Source: JANQPA01 sp964628385 (GTDB taxonomy: Bacteria > Bacteroidota > Bacteroidia > Chitinophagales > Saprospiraceae). Taken from it: a stretch of DNA of 64,000 bases. The stretch spans positions 48,405 through 112,404 of the forward strand of contig CAZVOD010000006.1 of NCBI GenBank assembly GCA_964628385.1. Direction: 5' to 3'. Positions 36,042-45,015 of this stretch are shown one piece after another. The notes beneath the pieces are model-generated. The model searched no databases. It saw nothing but the letters and a program-made list of their open reading frames with translations, and was not told the origin of the DNA. Position 1 is the first letter of the stretch, and the number at the start of each line of letters is the position of its first letter. The position numbers and the translations under genes are program-made.

Positions 36042-37295
36042 TTATTCACTAAACTTTTTAAATATCAAGGAAGAGTTGTGCCCTCCAAATCCAAAAGTAT
36101 TACTCAGTGCAGCATTAACCGGCTTTTCCTGAGTTTCGGTGAACGTAAGATTCAGCCTAGCATCAATTTTTGGATCATCTGTAAAATGATTGATCGTAGG
36201 CGGTACAAAACTATGATTGATAGCCAGTATGCAGGCAATAGCCTCAACTGCCCCTGCTGCCCCCAACAAGTGCCCGGTCATTGATTTAGTAGAGCTGATA
36301 TTGAGTTTATAGGCATGATCATCAAATACTCTCTGTATAGCGGTGATCTCAGCAATATCACCCAGTGGAGTTGAAGTACCATGCACATTGATATAATCAA
36401 TATCGGTGGGCTTCATTCCTGCATCTTCCAGCGCTAGTGACATTACACGTGTAACAGCAATACCCTCAGGGTGAGGAGCCGTGATGTGATAGGCATCAGC
36501 CGTAGAACCTCCTCCAACAATTTCTGCATATATCTTGGCACCTCTCTTTTTGGCATGTTCGTACTCTTCCAGAATTAAAGCTCCACTGCCTTCTCCCAGC
36601 ACAAAGCCATCGCGATCCAGATCAAAAGGGCGGGAAGCCGTTTTGAAGTCATCGTTTCTCGTTGATAGCGCCTTCATAGAGTTAAATCCTCCTATACCCG
36701 CTCTGGTAACAGCTGCTTCAGAACCTCCGGTAACGATGATATCATTTCTTCCCAATCGGATATAATCGAATGCATTGATAATTGCATGAGAAGAAGAAGC
36801 ACAGGCTGAAACAGTCGCATAATTAATCCCCTGGAAGCCATACTTTATAGAGATATGCCCGGCAGCAATATCAGAGATCATCTTGGGAATCATAAACGGA
36901 CTATATTTGGGAGAGCCATCTCCTCTGGCGTAGTCTTCAATTTCTTTTTCCAAAGATCTCAACCCACCGATTCCTGACCCCCAGATAACGCCAATCCTCT
37001 CTTTATCGAGCTGCTCCATGGTATCTGGGAGGCCGGCATCCTGGATACCATGGCCAGCAGCGATCAATGCCAGTTGGGCAAACTCGTCAATGCGCCGTAT
37101 TTCCTTCCTGTCCAGGAAATCTTCCGGATTCATGTCTTTGATTTCACAAGCAAACTGAGTTTTGAATTTGCTGGCATCAAAACGCGTAATAAGGTTGGCT
37201 CCACTCGTGCCGTTTTGGAGGCCCTCGAGATATTCTTTGGTATTGTTTCCTATCGGAGTCACCGCTCCTATACCTGTGACAACAACCCTTTTCAT
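36042..37295 (-). CDS. fabF: 3-oxoacyl-ACP synthase II
   Basis: A 417-residue condensing enzyme that elongates acyl-ACP with malonyl-ACP. It begins MKRVVVTGIGAVTPIGN and carries the Cys-His-His triad motifs: SACASSSHAI (Cys near 165), NVHGTSTPLGD and KSMTGHLLGAAGAVEA, then the C-terminal SNTFGFGGHNSSLIFKK. Length is normal. It lies 158 bp downstream of acpP on the same strand, the standard Bacteroidota order. Confidence 0.97.
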   Translation of the reverse strand: MKRVVVTGIGAVTPIGNNTKEYLEGLQNGTSGANLITRFDASKFKTQFACEIKDMNPEDFLDRKEIRRIDEFAQLALIAAGHGIQDAGLPDTMEQLDKERIGVIWGSGIGGLRSLEKEIEDYARGDGSPKYSPFMIPKMISDIAAGHISIKYGFQGINYATVSACASSSHAIINAFDYIRLGRNDIIVTGGSEAAVTRAGIGGFNSMKALSTRNDDFKTASRPFDLDRDGFVLGEGSGALILEEYEHAKKRGAKIYAEIVGGGSTADAYHITAPHPEGIAVTRVMSLALEDAGMKPTDIDYINVHGTSTPLGDIAEITAIQRVFDDHAYKLNISSTKSMTGHLLGAAGAVEAIACILAINHSFVPPTINHFTDDPKIDARLNLTFTETQEKPVNAALSNTFGFGGHNSSLIFKKFSE

Positions 37296-37453
37296 TTTTT
37301 ACTATTTAGATAAGACAAGTGAGAAGAAAATGTATGCAAGAAAACAGAATGGTGCATTTCCAATAAGAGAAAGCCTCTGCGGTATTTTGTTATCTTCAGT
37401 AGCTATACTGAATACTCAAAAGTGCTGAGGCCTTCTCCGGTGTTGATCAAAAT

Positions 37454-37693
37454 TTAGGACTTTGAGTTGGTTTCAAGATATTCTATAGCCTGTCCAACTG
37501 TTTGAATATTTTCTGCCTGATCATCTGGAATTGCGATGTCAAATTCTTTCTCGAATTCCATGATTAACTCTACCGTGTCAAGTGAGTCAGCTCCCAAATC
37601 ATTGGTAAAGCTTGCTTCCGGTGTGACCTCGGACTCATCGACACCTAATTTGTCAACAATAATTTTGCTTACTCTTTGTGCAATGTTAGACAT
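37454..37693 (-). CDS. acpP: Acyl carrier protein
   Basis: A 79-residue acidic ACP. The phosphopantetheine serine lies in GADSLDTVELIMEFEKEF (Ser near residue 37). It begins MSNIAQRVSKIIVDKLGVDESEV and ends normally. It feeds the FabF encoded next on the strand. Its promoter region borders a copy of the 165-bp palindromic repeat. Confidence 0.97.
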   Translation of the reverse strand: MSNIAQRVSKIIVDKLGVDESEVTPEASFTNDLGADSLDTVELIMEFEKEFDIAIPDDQAENIQTVGQAIEYLETNSKS

Positions 37694-37799
37694 AGTATGA
37701 CCTTTAATGGTTTACAAATGCTTCTGCAAAGAAAGCGATTAGTACCTTCAATACCAAAGTTTTTATTTTTTTTTTAGCGCCATGGTCCATCTGCACGCA

Positions 37800-37964
37800 G
37801 AAGTTGTTTGAGCATGTGGGTTTATAGTTGAAGGCAAAGGCTTGTGCAGCAAGGCGAAGCGTTTTTTTCTTTGCGTAGCCAAAGCTACGGAAAGAAAAAA
37901 AGCTGAAGTATTTGCTGCACAATGTTTTGTCTGCAAACATGAAACGACATTTTTAAACAACTTC
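37800..37964. repeat. 165-bp palindromic repeat, copy 1 (element A)
   Basis: Terminal inverted repeats GAAGTTGTTT/AAACAACTTC (10 bp perfect) bound the element. Inside, TTGTGCAGCAA (37842-37852) pairs with TTGCTGCACAA (37912-37922), and a central stem closes on GTAGC-CAAA-GCTAC (37875-37888). The whole unit can fold into one long hairpin. Copies lie at 52308-52471 and, inverted and cut by the window end, at 63952-64000. It sits between the divergent acpP and pyk genes. No transposase is encoded. Confidence 0.85.
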
Positions 37965-38000
37965 GCATTATAGCAGTATATTTCACCTATTGTTAAAGCG

Positions 38001-38017
38001 GGAAATTTGAAATTTCC
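38001..38017. promoter_or_regulatory. 17-bp palindrome upstream of pyk
   Basis: GGAAATTT-G-AAATTTCC is a perfect inverted repeat with a 1-nt centre, 125 bp before the chosen pyk start. It could be an operator. The longest pyk frame would start inside it, which argues for a downstream start. Confidence 0.35.
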
Positions 38018-38141
38018 TACAGATAAGTGTACTTTTATTAAAAGTATTATTGTAAAAAATACACTTAGTCCAATGGAAACGAATCAGTTGCAAAACAAGT
38101 CAGTGGAGCGATTTTTAACTAATAATAATGCTCGTAAAGGA

Positions 38142-39575
38142 ATGAAAATTGATGAACGCCAAAAAACCAAAATTGTAGCTACCGTAGGACCGGCCTCTAG
38201 CTCGTATGAAAAACTACTGGAACTGGTACAGGCCGGTGTGGATGTCTTTAGGCTCAATTTCTCACATGGTTCTCATGAAGATCACCTAAATACCATTAAC
38301 CATATTACCTATCTCAATGAGAAATATGGATTTCATATTGGGATCCTAGCTGACCTACAGGGGCCAAAACTTCGCGTGGGGGAGATTGAAAATAATGCCC
38401 TGGAAATCAAAGAAGGAGATATCCTTACTTTCGTAAATGAAAAGTGCGTGGGTAACCACGAAAAAATTTACATGAGCTACGAGAAGTTTGCAGAAGATGT
38501 AGGTGTGGGGGAGCGAGTACTGGTAGACGATGGAAAATTAGTTTTGGAAGTAGTGGAAACCAATGAAAAAGATACGGTTAAGTTAAAGGTGATTTTTGGT
38601 GGGGTGCTTTCTTCCAGGAAGGGTGTTAATTTACCCAATACCAAAATCTCTTTACCTTCATTGACACAAAAAGACGAAACGGACCTTGCTTTTATTCTCA
38701 CTCAACCTGTCAACTGGATTGCTCTTTCTTTTGTACGCCGGGCCGAGGATCTTCACGACCTTCAGCGCAGGCTTGACGAAGTAGACCACCCTGCAAAGAT
38801 CATTTCCAAAATTGAAAAGCCAGAGGCTGTAGAGAATCTTGATGCAATTATCAAGGCTTCTAACGCTGTGATGGTGGCCAGAGGTGATCTTGGTATTGAG
38901 GTGCCTATGGAGCGTTTGCCATTGATTCAAAAAGAAATCATTGCTAAGTGTATACAGCGCGCCCGCCCGGTTATTGTAGCTACCCAAATGATGGATAGTA
39001 TGATTACTAACCCTAGTCCTACGCGTGCCGAGATCACGGATGTTGCTAATGCCGTATTCGATGGTACTGATGCTGTTATGTTGAGTGGTGAAACTTCCGT
39101 GGGAAAGCATCCTGTTAAGGTAGTGGAGGCGATGAACAAGATCATTTATGAGACAGAGAGAAGATATACTCCGCCGTTACGGCCTTATCCGCCCAAAAAG
39201 TCAAGAACCTTCTATTCTGATACCATTTGTTTTAATGCGGCTCGTACGGCCGAAGAAGTGGAAGCCAAGGCTATTGTCGGAATGACCAGCTCCGGATACA
39301 CTGCCTTTAAAGTTTCTAGCTTCAGACCAGCTAATCAAACCATTTATATCTTCTCCGATAGAATGCATATGTTGAGCACGCTGAATTTGGTTTGGGGAGT
39401 AAAATGCTTCTACTACGACCGGTTCACCACCACTGATGAAACCATCAATGACGTAATCGGCATCCTCAAAGCAGCCGGCAAAGTGGAGAAGGGAGATATT
39501 GTGGTAAATACCGGAAGTATGCCTATTCACCGCAGGCATCGTACTAATATGCTCAAAATCACAATTATTGATTAA
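38142..39575 (+). CDS. pyk: Pyruvate kinase
   Basis: Glycolytic enzyme converting phosphoenolpyruvate and ADP to pyruvate and ATP; 477 residues from the ATG at 38142 (KIDERQKTKIVATVGPASS), the usual family start and length. In-frame ATGs at 38007 and 38073 would add 45 or 23 residues; the first lies inside a palindrome. Motifs include FRLNFSHGSHEDH, ADLQGPKLRVGE, the signature IISKIEKPEAVENLD, VMVARGDLGIEVP and ATQMMDSMITNPSPTRAEITDVANAVFDGTDAVMLSGETSVGKHPV. A hairpin terminator follows. It is divergent from acpP-fabF-rnc. Confidence 0.96.
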   Translation: MKIDERQKTKIVATVGPASSSYEKLLELVQAGVDVFRLNFSHGSHEDHLNTINHITYLNEKYGFHIGILADLQGPKLRVGEIENNALEIKEGDILTFVNEKCVGNHEKIYMSYEKFAEDVGVGERVLVDDGKLVLEVVETNEKDTVKLKVIFGGVLSSRKGVNLPNTKISLPSLTQKDETDLAFILTQPVNWIALSFVRRAEDLHDLQRRLDEVDHPAKIISKIEKPEAVENLDAIIKASNAVMVARGDLGIEVPMERLPLIQKEIIAKCIQRARPVIVATQMMDSMITNPSPTRAEITDVANAVFDGTDAVMLSGETSVGKHPVKVVEAMNKIIYETERRYTPPLRPYPPKKSRTFYSDTICFNAARTAEEVEAKAIVGMTSSGYTAFKVSSFRPANQTIYIFSDRMHMLSTLNLVWGVKCFYYDRFTTTDETINDVIGILKAAGKVEKGDIVVNTGSMPIHRRHRTNMLKITIID

Positions 39576-39866
39576 GAGATGCTATGTTAGCATTCCCTTT
39601 GGTGTGGAAGACTGTTTACCAGGACTTTTAAACAAAAGCGTAAAATCTAAGGGCTAAGCACGCGCGAAAATAAGCGGTTTATAAATAGGCCGTTAAGCAA
39701 CGAAACAGCCTTTTTAAGTGTAGTCTTAAAAGGGCTGTTTTACTGTGAATCAGTTGAGTAGAGCTGCTGGAATGCTAAAATATGGTTAAAGTGTTCAACT
39801 TTTTGATAAGTCTACCCTTTACTCAGCATTTTTATCTATTTAAATTAATGCCCACAAGGTTTCAAT
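39576..39866. other. Intergenic region after pyk
   Basis: A 291-bp gap that holds the pyk hairpin at 39703-39740 and the presumed promoter of the TPR-lipid-envelope operon. Nothing else is evident. Confidence 0.4.
39703..39740 (+). terminator. Hairpin terminator after pyk
   Basis: Arms AAACAGCCTTTTTAAG (39703-39718) and CTTAAAAGGGCTGTTT (39725-39740) pair over 16 bp with one G-T wobble and a 6-nt loop; TTTTA follows. Confidence 0.7.
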
Positions 39867-41588
39867 ATGATGCTAAATATGTTAAGAAAATCACTCTTTT
39901 TATTTGCTATGATGCTTATGGCCTATTGTAGCTTTGGCCAGGAGAAATACTCAGAAGATCAGATAAAGGTGCAGGAGATGTTCATTGAGGCCAGTAAGAA
40001 AAAACTACTGGGTAATCTGGATAAAGCAATAGAACTCTACAACTCCGTCTTGAGAGAAGATGAAACGAACAATGCTGCTATGTACGAACTGGCCAGGGTA
40101 TACATACAGCAGGAGAAGATGAGTAAAGGCCAGGAATGGGCAGAAAAGGCAGTAGCTCAATCTCCGAAAAATATCTGGTATCAACAGTTTTTGTTGCGTA
40201 TTTACGAGCAAATGGGACAATTTGATGATGCCATCGTGCTGAGCGAGCAGATTGTAAGTAATGCTCCTGATAATATAGATCACTACATGAGCTGGGCTTC
40301 TTTCCATTTGAAAGCGGGGCAGTTTCAGGAAGCTATCGATGTATACGATACTGCCGAGAAGCGCTTTGGTATTTCGGAAAGCTTGTCGAGCAAAAAAAGT
40401 GACATTTATTTAAATCTAAACAAGGAGAAGAAAGCGGAAAAAGAATTGCGGGCTCTGGTAGAAACGTTTCCTTACAGTGCTGAATATAAAGAATTACTGG
40501 CTGCTTTTTATCTAAAAACTAATAAAGATGAGGACGCTCTGGCCGTATACCGCAAGATCCTCGAAATAGACCCCGATAATGTCAAAGCCCAAATGGCTAT
40601 GGCTGGAAGTAATACTGCCAGTAGTAATGAGCTAAATTACCTGGAATCGCTTAAAGCGGTTTTTAATCAGCCAGAAGCAAGTATTAATTTAAAAATTAAA
40701 CAACTACTCCCCAGTATCAGCAAAATAGCCGAAGGCCAAAAGGTAGATGCCGACTATGCAGATAAGGTGCTGGAACTTACTGACATCCTCGAGGAAGTGC
40801 ACCCGCAGGAGGCTCAGGGGTTTGCCGCTGCCGCTGATGTGTTGTATCACATGGAAAGGTATGAGGAGGCCAGGAGTAAATACAAAATGGCTCTGGAGAA
40901 AGATGAAACGATATTTTCGGTTTGGGAGCAATTAATGCGTACTGATCTGAAAAGCCGAAATTACGAAGGCTTGTATGAAGCGTCATATGAGGCCCTGGAT
41001 ATTTTTCCTAACCAATCTATCATTTATTATTATAATGGTTATGCGGCTTTCCAGCTGGGCAAGTACGATGAAGCGCTTTCTATTCTGGATCAAGCTCTTT
41101 TGATGTCGGCCGCCGATGAGGGGCTGGCTCTTAATATTCAGGCACTTATTGGACGTATTTACAATCAAATGGGAGACCAAACGGCTTTTGATGCTGCCTT
41201 CAAAAAGGCCCTATCCATGGCGCCCGATAATGCAAATATCAAGAGTACGTATGCCTATGAGTTGGCAGAAGCAGAGATACGCCTGGATCAGGCTGCCGAG
41301 TTGGCGGAGCAGGCGCTCAAGGCAGACAAAAAGAACCCACAATATCTTCATGTGGCCGCCTGGGTTGCCTTCAGGCAAAAGAAATACGATGAAGCACAAA
41401 AGCTGATGTTAGACGCTATGGCATCAGGCCTTAGCAATGATCCGATCGTGCTCGAACACTACGGCGATATACTTTTTGTAACTGGAAAAAAAGAAGAGGC
41501 GGTTAATTATTGGAAAAAAGCACAACAAAATGGTAATGCCTCCGAGTTATTAAACAAAAAAATAAATGAGAAAAAACTGTATGAATAG
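39867..41588 (+). CDS. Secreted TPR-repeat protein
   Basis: A 573-residue protein with a signal peptide (LFLFAMMLMAYCSFGQ) and about ten tetratricopeptide repeats covering nearly the whole mature chain (for example LGNLDKAIELYNSVLREDETNNAAMYELA, AYFLKTNKDEDALAVYRKILEIDPDNVKAQMAMA, NGYAAFQLGKYDEALSILDQALLM). ATGs at codons 2 and 5 are also possible starts. It overlaps the DUF4292 gene and heads a three-gene envelope operon with DUF4292 and the LytM-like protein. Probably a periplasmic or outer-membrane scaffold; partner unknown. Confidence 0.82.
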   Translation: MMLNMLRKSLFLFAMMLMAYCSFGQEKYSEDQIKVQEMFIEASKKKLLGNLDKAIELYNSVLREDETNNAAMYELARVYIQQEKMSKGQEWAEKAVAQSPKNIWYQQFLLRIYEQMGQFDDAIVLSEQIVSNAPDNIDHYMSWASFHLKAGQFQEAIDVYDTAEKRFGISESLSSKKSDIYLNLNKEKKAEKELRALVETFPYSAEYKELLAAFYLKTNKDEDALAVYRKILEIDPDNVKAQMAMAGSNTASSNELNYLESLKAVFNQPEASINLKIKQLLPSISKIAEGQKVDADYADKVLELTDILEEVHPQEAQGFAAAADVLYHMERYEEARSKYKMALEKDETIFSVWEQLMRTDLKSRNYEGLYEASYEALDIFPNQSIIYYYNGYAAFQLGKYDEALSILDQALLMSAADEGLALNIQALIGRIYNQMGDQTAFDAAFKKALSMAPDNANIKSTYAYELAEAEIRLDQAAELAEQALKADKKNPQYLHVAAWVAFRQKKYDEAQKLMLDAMASGLSNDPIVLEHYGDILFVTGKKEEAVNYWKKAQQNGNASELLNKKINEKKLYE

Positions 41589-41604
41589 GAAATTAACTAT
41601 TCTG

Positions 41605-42375
41605 ATGACAAAGCACTTTTCTTTAATTCTTCTGCTATTATTTTCTGTAGTGATGGTCTCTTGCTCCGGGGCCAAAGAAGCAGCAAAAGAAGCCGGCCTC
41701 AAAAAGCGGGAGCTGGATGAGCTTTTTCGTAAAATGGGTCAGGTACAAGTCACTGCTGACTGGATGGACAGCAAAGCTCGCCTGCGCTACGCTGATGATG
41801 ATATGAAAATAGGCCTGACAGCCTCTATTCGCGTTCAAAAAGATAGCGCCATCTGGGCTTCCGTAAGGAAATTTGGCTTTGAAGTCGCAAGAGTATTGAT
41901 AAATCCAGATTCTGTATACGTATTGGATAGGGTAAATAATGAATACATGGCTAAAGAACTTAGAGATATCCGCGATTATATTGATCTGCCAGCTGATTTT
42001 GGCCTGTTACAATCTCTGGTAATAGGTGATTTAGTACTCTTGGGCTCCAGAGAACCAGAATTGAAGGTGGTCGATAATGAGTTTATCCTGACTACCAACC
42101 AGCCTAATCTTAAATCTAAATATATCGTCGACAGAGATTTCAGGCTCAGGATGATAGAGGTAGATGATATTAGAGCCAATCAAATGTTTGAAATTAGCTA
42201 CGATGATTATCAAAAGGTGAATGGTGATAAAAATTTTTCGTACATTCGCATCTTTAGTCTTAAAGAACAAACTGCAGTGAAAGCCGAGTTGGAAGTACGG
42301 TTTTCCAGAGTAGAATTCAATATCCCAAAGGACATTAGCTTTGAAATACCTGACAAGTACACAAGAAGGGATTAA
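41605..42375 (+). CDS. DUF4292 family lipoprotein
   Basis: About 257 residues from the ATG at 41605, which gives a clean lipoprotein signal (MTKHFSLILLLLFSVVMVSC); ATGs at 41566 and 41581 give slightly longer forms that overlap the TPR gene. The mature domain reads KARLRYADDDMKIGLTASIRVQKDS, IWASVRKFGFEVARVLINPDSVYVLDR and FSRVEFNIPKDISFEIPDKYTRRD, matching DUF4292, a Bacteroidota family with an LolA/LolB-like fold. A role in outer-membrane lipoprotein handling is inference from that fold. It overlaps the LytM-like gene by 35 bp. Confidence 0.83.
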   Translation: MTKHFSLILLLLFSVVMVSCSGAKEAAKEAGLKKRELDELFRKMGQVQVTADWMDSKARLRYADDDMKIGLTASIRVQKDSAIWASVRKFGFEVARVLINPDSVYVLDRVNNEYMAKELRDIRDYIDLPADFGLLQSLVIGDLVLLGSREPELKVVDNEFILTTNQPNLKSKYIVDRDFRLRMIEVDDIRANQMFEISYDDYQKVNGDKNFSYIRIFSLKEQTAVKAELEVRFSRVEFNIPKDISFEIPDKYTRRD

Positions 42376-43558
42376 GCTCCTACTGCTGCTGCTTTTTATG
42401 CTTTCCGGAATAGTTCTTTCCGCACAGAGCAAAAAAGAGTTGGAAGAGCAACGAAAACAGCTGATAAAAGAAATACAGCAAACAGAATCGAAGCTCAAAG
42501 AAGCCCAAAAAAATAAAGAAGCAGCACTGGAACGCTATGTGACGTTGCAAAGTAAAATACAAAAACGTCAGCAACTGGTACGTACACTGCGTGCCGAGAT
42601 CAGCTATGCCGATTCTAGTATGAAACGTACAGAAGAAGTAATCGGTGCTCTGCGCCAAGATATTGATCAGCTAAAGGAAGAATATGCCTCTACCGTTCGT
42701 ACGGCCTTTCGGCTAAAACTTAACAAAGGAATTTTATTGTTTTTATTTTCGGCCAAAGACTTTAATGATGCTTTTAGCCGCTGGCAATATATTCGGCAGT
42801 ACAACAACTATCGTAACCGACAGGCCCGGGTAATCATGGATACTCAGCAGATGCTAGAAGATAAAGCAGAGCAGCTACGGGAAGATACCCAGAAAAAGGC
42901 CAAACTCCTCTCGGAGCAGGTACAGCAAAGTGATTTACTCAGTAAGGAACTCAAGGATAAAGATAAACTGCTAACTACTTTCAAAAAAAGTGAGTCCAAA
43001 TTACTGGCCGAATTAGAAGCTCAGCAAAAAGCTCGTAGAGAATTAAACAGCGCTATTGAAGCTGTTATCAAAAAGGAAATGGCTAAAATGAGAGCGGAAG
43101 CCCGCAAACCTGTCGCTGCCGCTAGTAAAGAAGTAAAAGCTAATAATGCTCTGGGAAGCTCCTTTGCGCAAGCTCGTGGAAGGCTTACCTGGCCCGTCAG
43201 TACAGGAAAGATCGTTAAGTTTTTCGGTCCTCAACCCCACCCTACTTTGAAAAGAATAAAAATTGTTAATAATGGTATAGATATCAAAACGGCTCCTTCT
43301 TCCGATGTGCTGGCCGTATACAGTGGTAAGGTAGCTGGTACACAGTTTATTCCCGGTTATCAAAATATGATCATCCTGCAGCATGGTAAATACTATACCG
43401 TTTATTCTAAACTTGAAGAAATTTATGTAAAAAGAGGCGAAGCGGTATCTGCTCAGCAAGTAATTGGGAAACTAGGAGCTTCAAAAGACGTAGTACATTT
43501 TGAAATATGGAGAGAAAAAAAGCGATTGGATCCGGTTATCTGGGTGAGTAAAAGATAA
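42341..43558 (+). CDS. EnvC-like protein with degenerate M23/LytM domain
   Basis: A 405-residue exported protein. Signal segment about residues 11-28, then two long coiled coils (about 30-115 and 165-250) and a C-terminal LytM fold (about 285-403). The usual zinc ligands are not all present: the HxxxD block reads NNGIDIK, with Asn in place of His, and the HLS/HL block reads VYSKL; only VHFEIW keeps its His. This matches EnvC/NlpD-type amidase activators, which bind but do not cut peptidoglycan. Operon with the TPR and DUF4292 genes suggests a shared envelope task. Confidence 0.83.
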   Translation: MKYLTSTQEGIKLLLLLLFMLSGIVLSAQSKKELEEQRKQLIKEIQQTESKLKEAQKNKEAALERYVTLQSKIQKRQQLVRTLRAEISYADSSMKRTEEVIGALRQDIDQLKEEYASTVRTAFRLKLNKGILLFLFSAKDFNDAFSRWQYIRQYNNYRNRQARVIMDTQQMLEDKAEQLREDTQKKAKLLSEQVQQSDLLSKELKDKDKLLTTFKKSESKLLAELEAQQKARRELNSAIEAVIKKEMAKMRAEARKPVAAASKEVKANNALGSSFAQARGRLTWPVSTGKIVKFFGPQPHPTLKRIKIVNNGIDIKTAPSSDVLAVYSGKVAGTQFIPGYQNMIILQHGKYYTVYSKLEEIYVKRGEAVSAQQVIGKLGASKDVVHFEIWREKKRLDPVIWVSKR

Positions 43559-43781
43559 AATTCAGCATCTTTGAACTAAAAATAATATCTTTTTGTTGCC
43601 GGATTCAGGCATTTAAGTTAAGAAGTTGAAATTTGGAACAGTTTTTCTGGCATTTATTCCTTATAATTTGTAGTAGTATCGATGTCAGCACTTTTCAACA
43701 AATACAAAATAAAAAATTACGCTTTAGGTACCAAGCAGCTCAACAAAATATCAGCTGTTTATACCTTAATATAGGGAGCTT

Positions 43782-44999
43782 ATGCAAAACGATTGGAATT
43801 TAGGGGAACAGTTACAGAAAAAAGGCTTACAAAAAACACAGGAAGAGGCCGTTATTGTGGGCTTGGTTCATGGGCTTCAAACTGAGGAAGAGGTGAATGA
43901 ATACCTTGATGAACTCGAATTTTTGGCGCTTACCGCAGGTGCTACTACTATCCGTCGCTTTATTCAAAAGATGCCTCACCCTGATCGTCGGACCTTTGTC
44001 GGTAAAGGTAAGCTGGAGGAGATCGCTCAGTTTATCGACGAGCATGAAAATATTAGCATGGCTATCTTTGATGATGATCTCACGGGTAAGCAAGTCAATA
44101 TCATTGAAGAAGAGCTGAAGGTCAAAATTGTAGACCGCAGTAGCCTTATTCTCGATATTTTTGCCAACCGGGCTCAAACTGCTCAGGCTAAAACACAGGT
44201 AGAACTGGCACAAATGCAATATTTACTGCCCAGATTGAGAGGTCTTTGGACACACCTGGAAAGGCAGCGAGGAGGTATCGGAATGAGGGGGCCCGGTGAA
44301 AAAGAAATCGAAACAGATAGACGTATAGTACGAGAGAAAGTTGCTATTCTCAAAAAGAAACTGGAAAAGATTGATCAGCAAAATATTACCAGGCGAAAGA
44401 ATCGCGACGCTCTGATCAGGGTAGCTCTGGTAGGATATACCAATGTAGGAAAGTCAACACTGATGAATGTATTGAGTAAATCCGATGTTTTTGCCGAGAA
44501 TAAACTCTTCGCTACTTTGGATACTACCGTACGAAAAGTAGTATACGACAATATGCCTTTTCTGCTTTCCGACACAGTTGGGTTCATCAGAAAGCTACCC
44601 ACACACCTGATCGAAAGCTTTAAATCTACGCTGGACGAGGTAAAGGAAAGTGATTTGTTGATTCACGTGGTAGATGTAGCGCACTCTAAGCGGGAAGATC
44701 ACATCCGGTCTGTCAACGAAACGCTCAAAGATTTGGATGCATTAGATAAGCCAACAATTTTTGTTTTTAATAAAATTGATTTATTTCGCAGTAAGACATT
44801 CGATCATCTTCTGGATGAAGAAGGCCGAATGGAAGTAGAAGAAGCTTTAAAAGAGGGATTGCGGTATCAATTTGACCGGGAGGCCATATTTATTTCGGCA
44901 AAAACAAAAGAAAATATAGATGCACTGAGAGCCCTCATTGCACAAAAAGTAAAAGAGCAGTACAAAGTGAGGTATCCCTATCAGGTAAAGCACTGGTAG
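43782..44999 (+). CDS. hflX: Ribosome-associated GTPase HflX
   Basis: A 405-residue GTPase that acts on stalled or heat-stressed ribosomes. The HflX N-terminal domain (~1-190) has the RRFIQKMPHPDRRTFVGKGKLEEI and IVDRSSLILDIFANRAQTAQAKTQVELAQ blocks and the glycine-rich RGGIGMRGPGEKEIETDRR linker. The G domain has G1 GYTNVGKST, G3 DTVGFIRKLP and G4 NKID. Length is normal. It is followed 16 bp later by the M29 peptidase, probably on the same transcript. Confidence 0.96.
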   Translation: MQNDWNLGEQLQKKGLQKTQEEAVIVGLVHGLQTEEEVNEYLDELEFLALTAGATTIRRFIQKMPHPDRRTFVGKGKLEEIAQFIDEHENISMAIFDDDLTGKQVNIIEEELKVKIVDRSSLILDIFANRAQTAQAKTQVELAQMQYLLPRLRGLWTHLERQRGGIGMRGPGEKEIETDRRIVREKVAILKKKLEKIDQQNITRRKNRDALIRVALVGYTNVGKSTLMNVLSKSDVFAENKLFATLDTTVRKVVYDNMPFLLSDTVGFIRKLPTHLIESFKSTLDEVKESDLLIHVVDVAHSKREDHIRSVNETLKDLDALDKPTIFVFNKIDLFRSKTFDHLLDEEGRMEVEEALKEGLRYQFDREAIFISAKTKENIDALRALIAQKVKEQYKVRYPYQVKHW

Positions 45000-45015
45000 C
45001 GGTCAAAAAAACGCT

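Noticed and set aside
37704..37940. Minus-strand frames of 65-78 codons (FADKTLCSKYFSFF...)
   Set aside because: They fall inside the palindromic repeat element and reflect its sequence rather than a protein.
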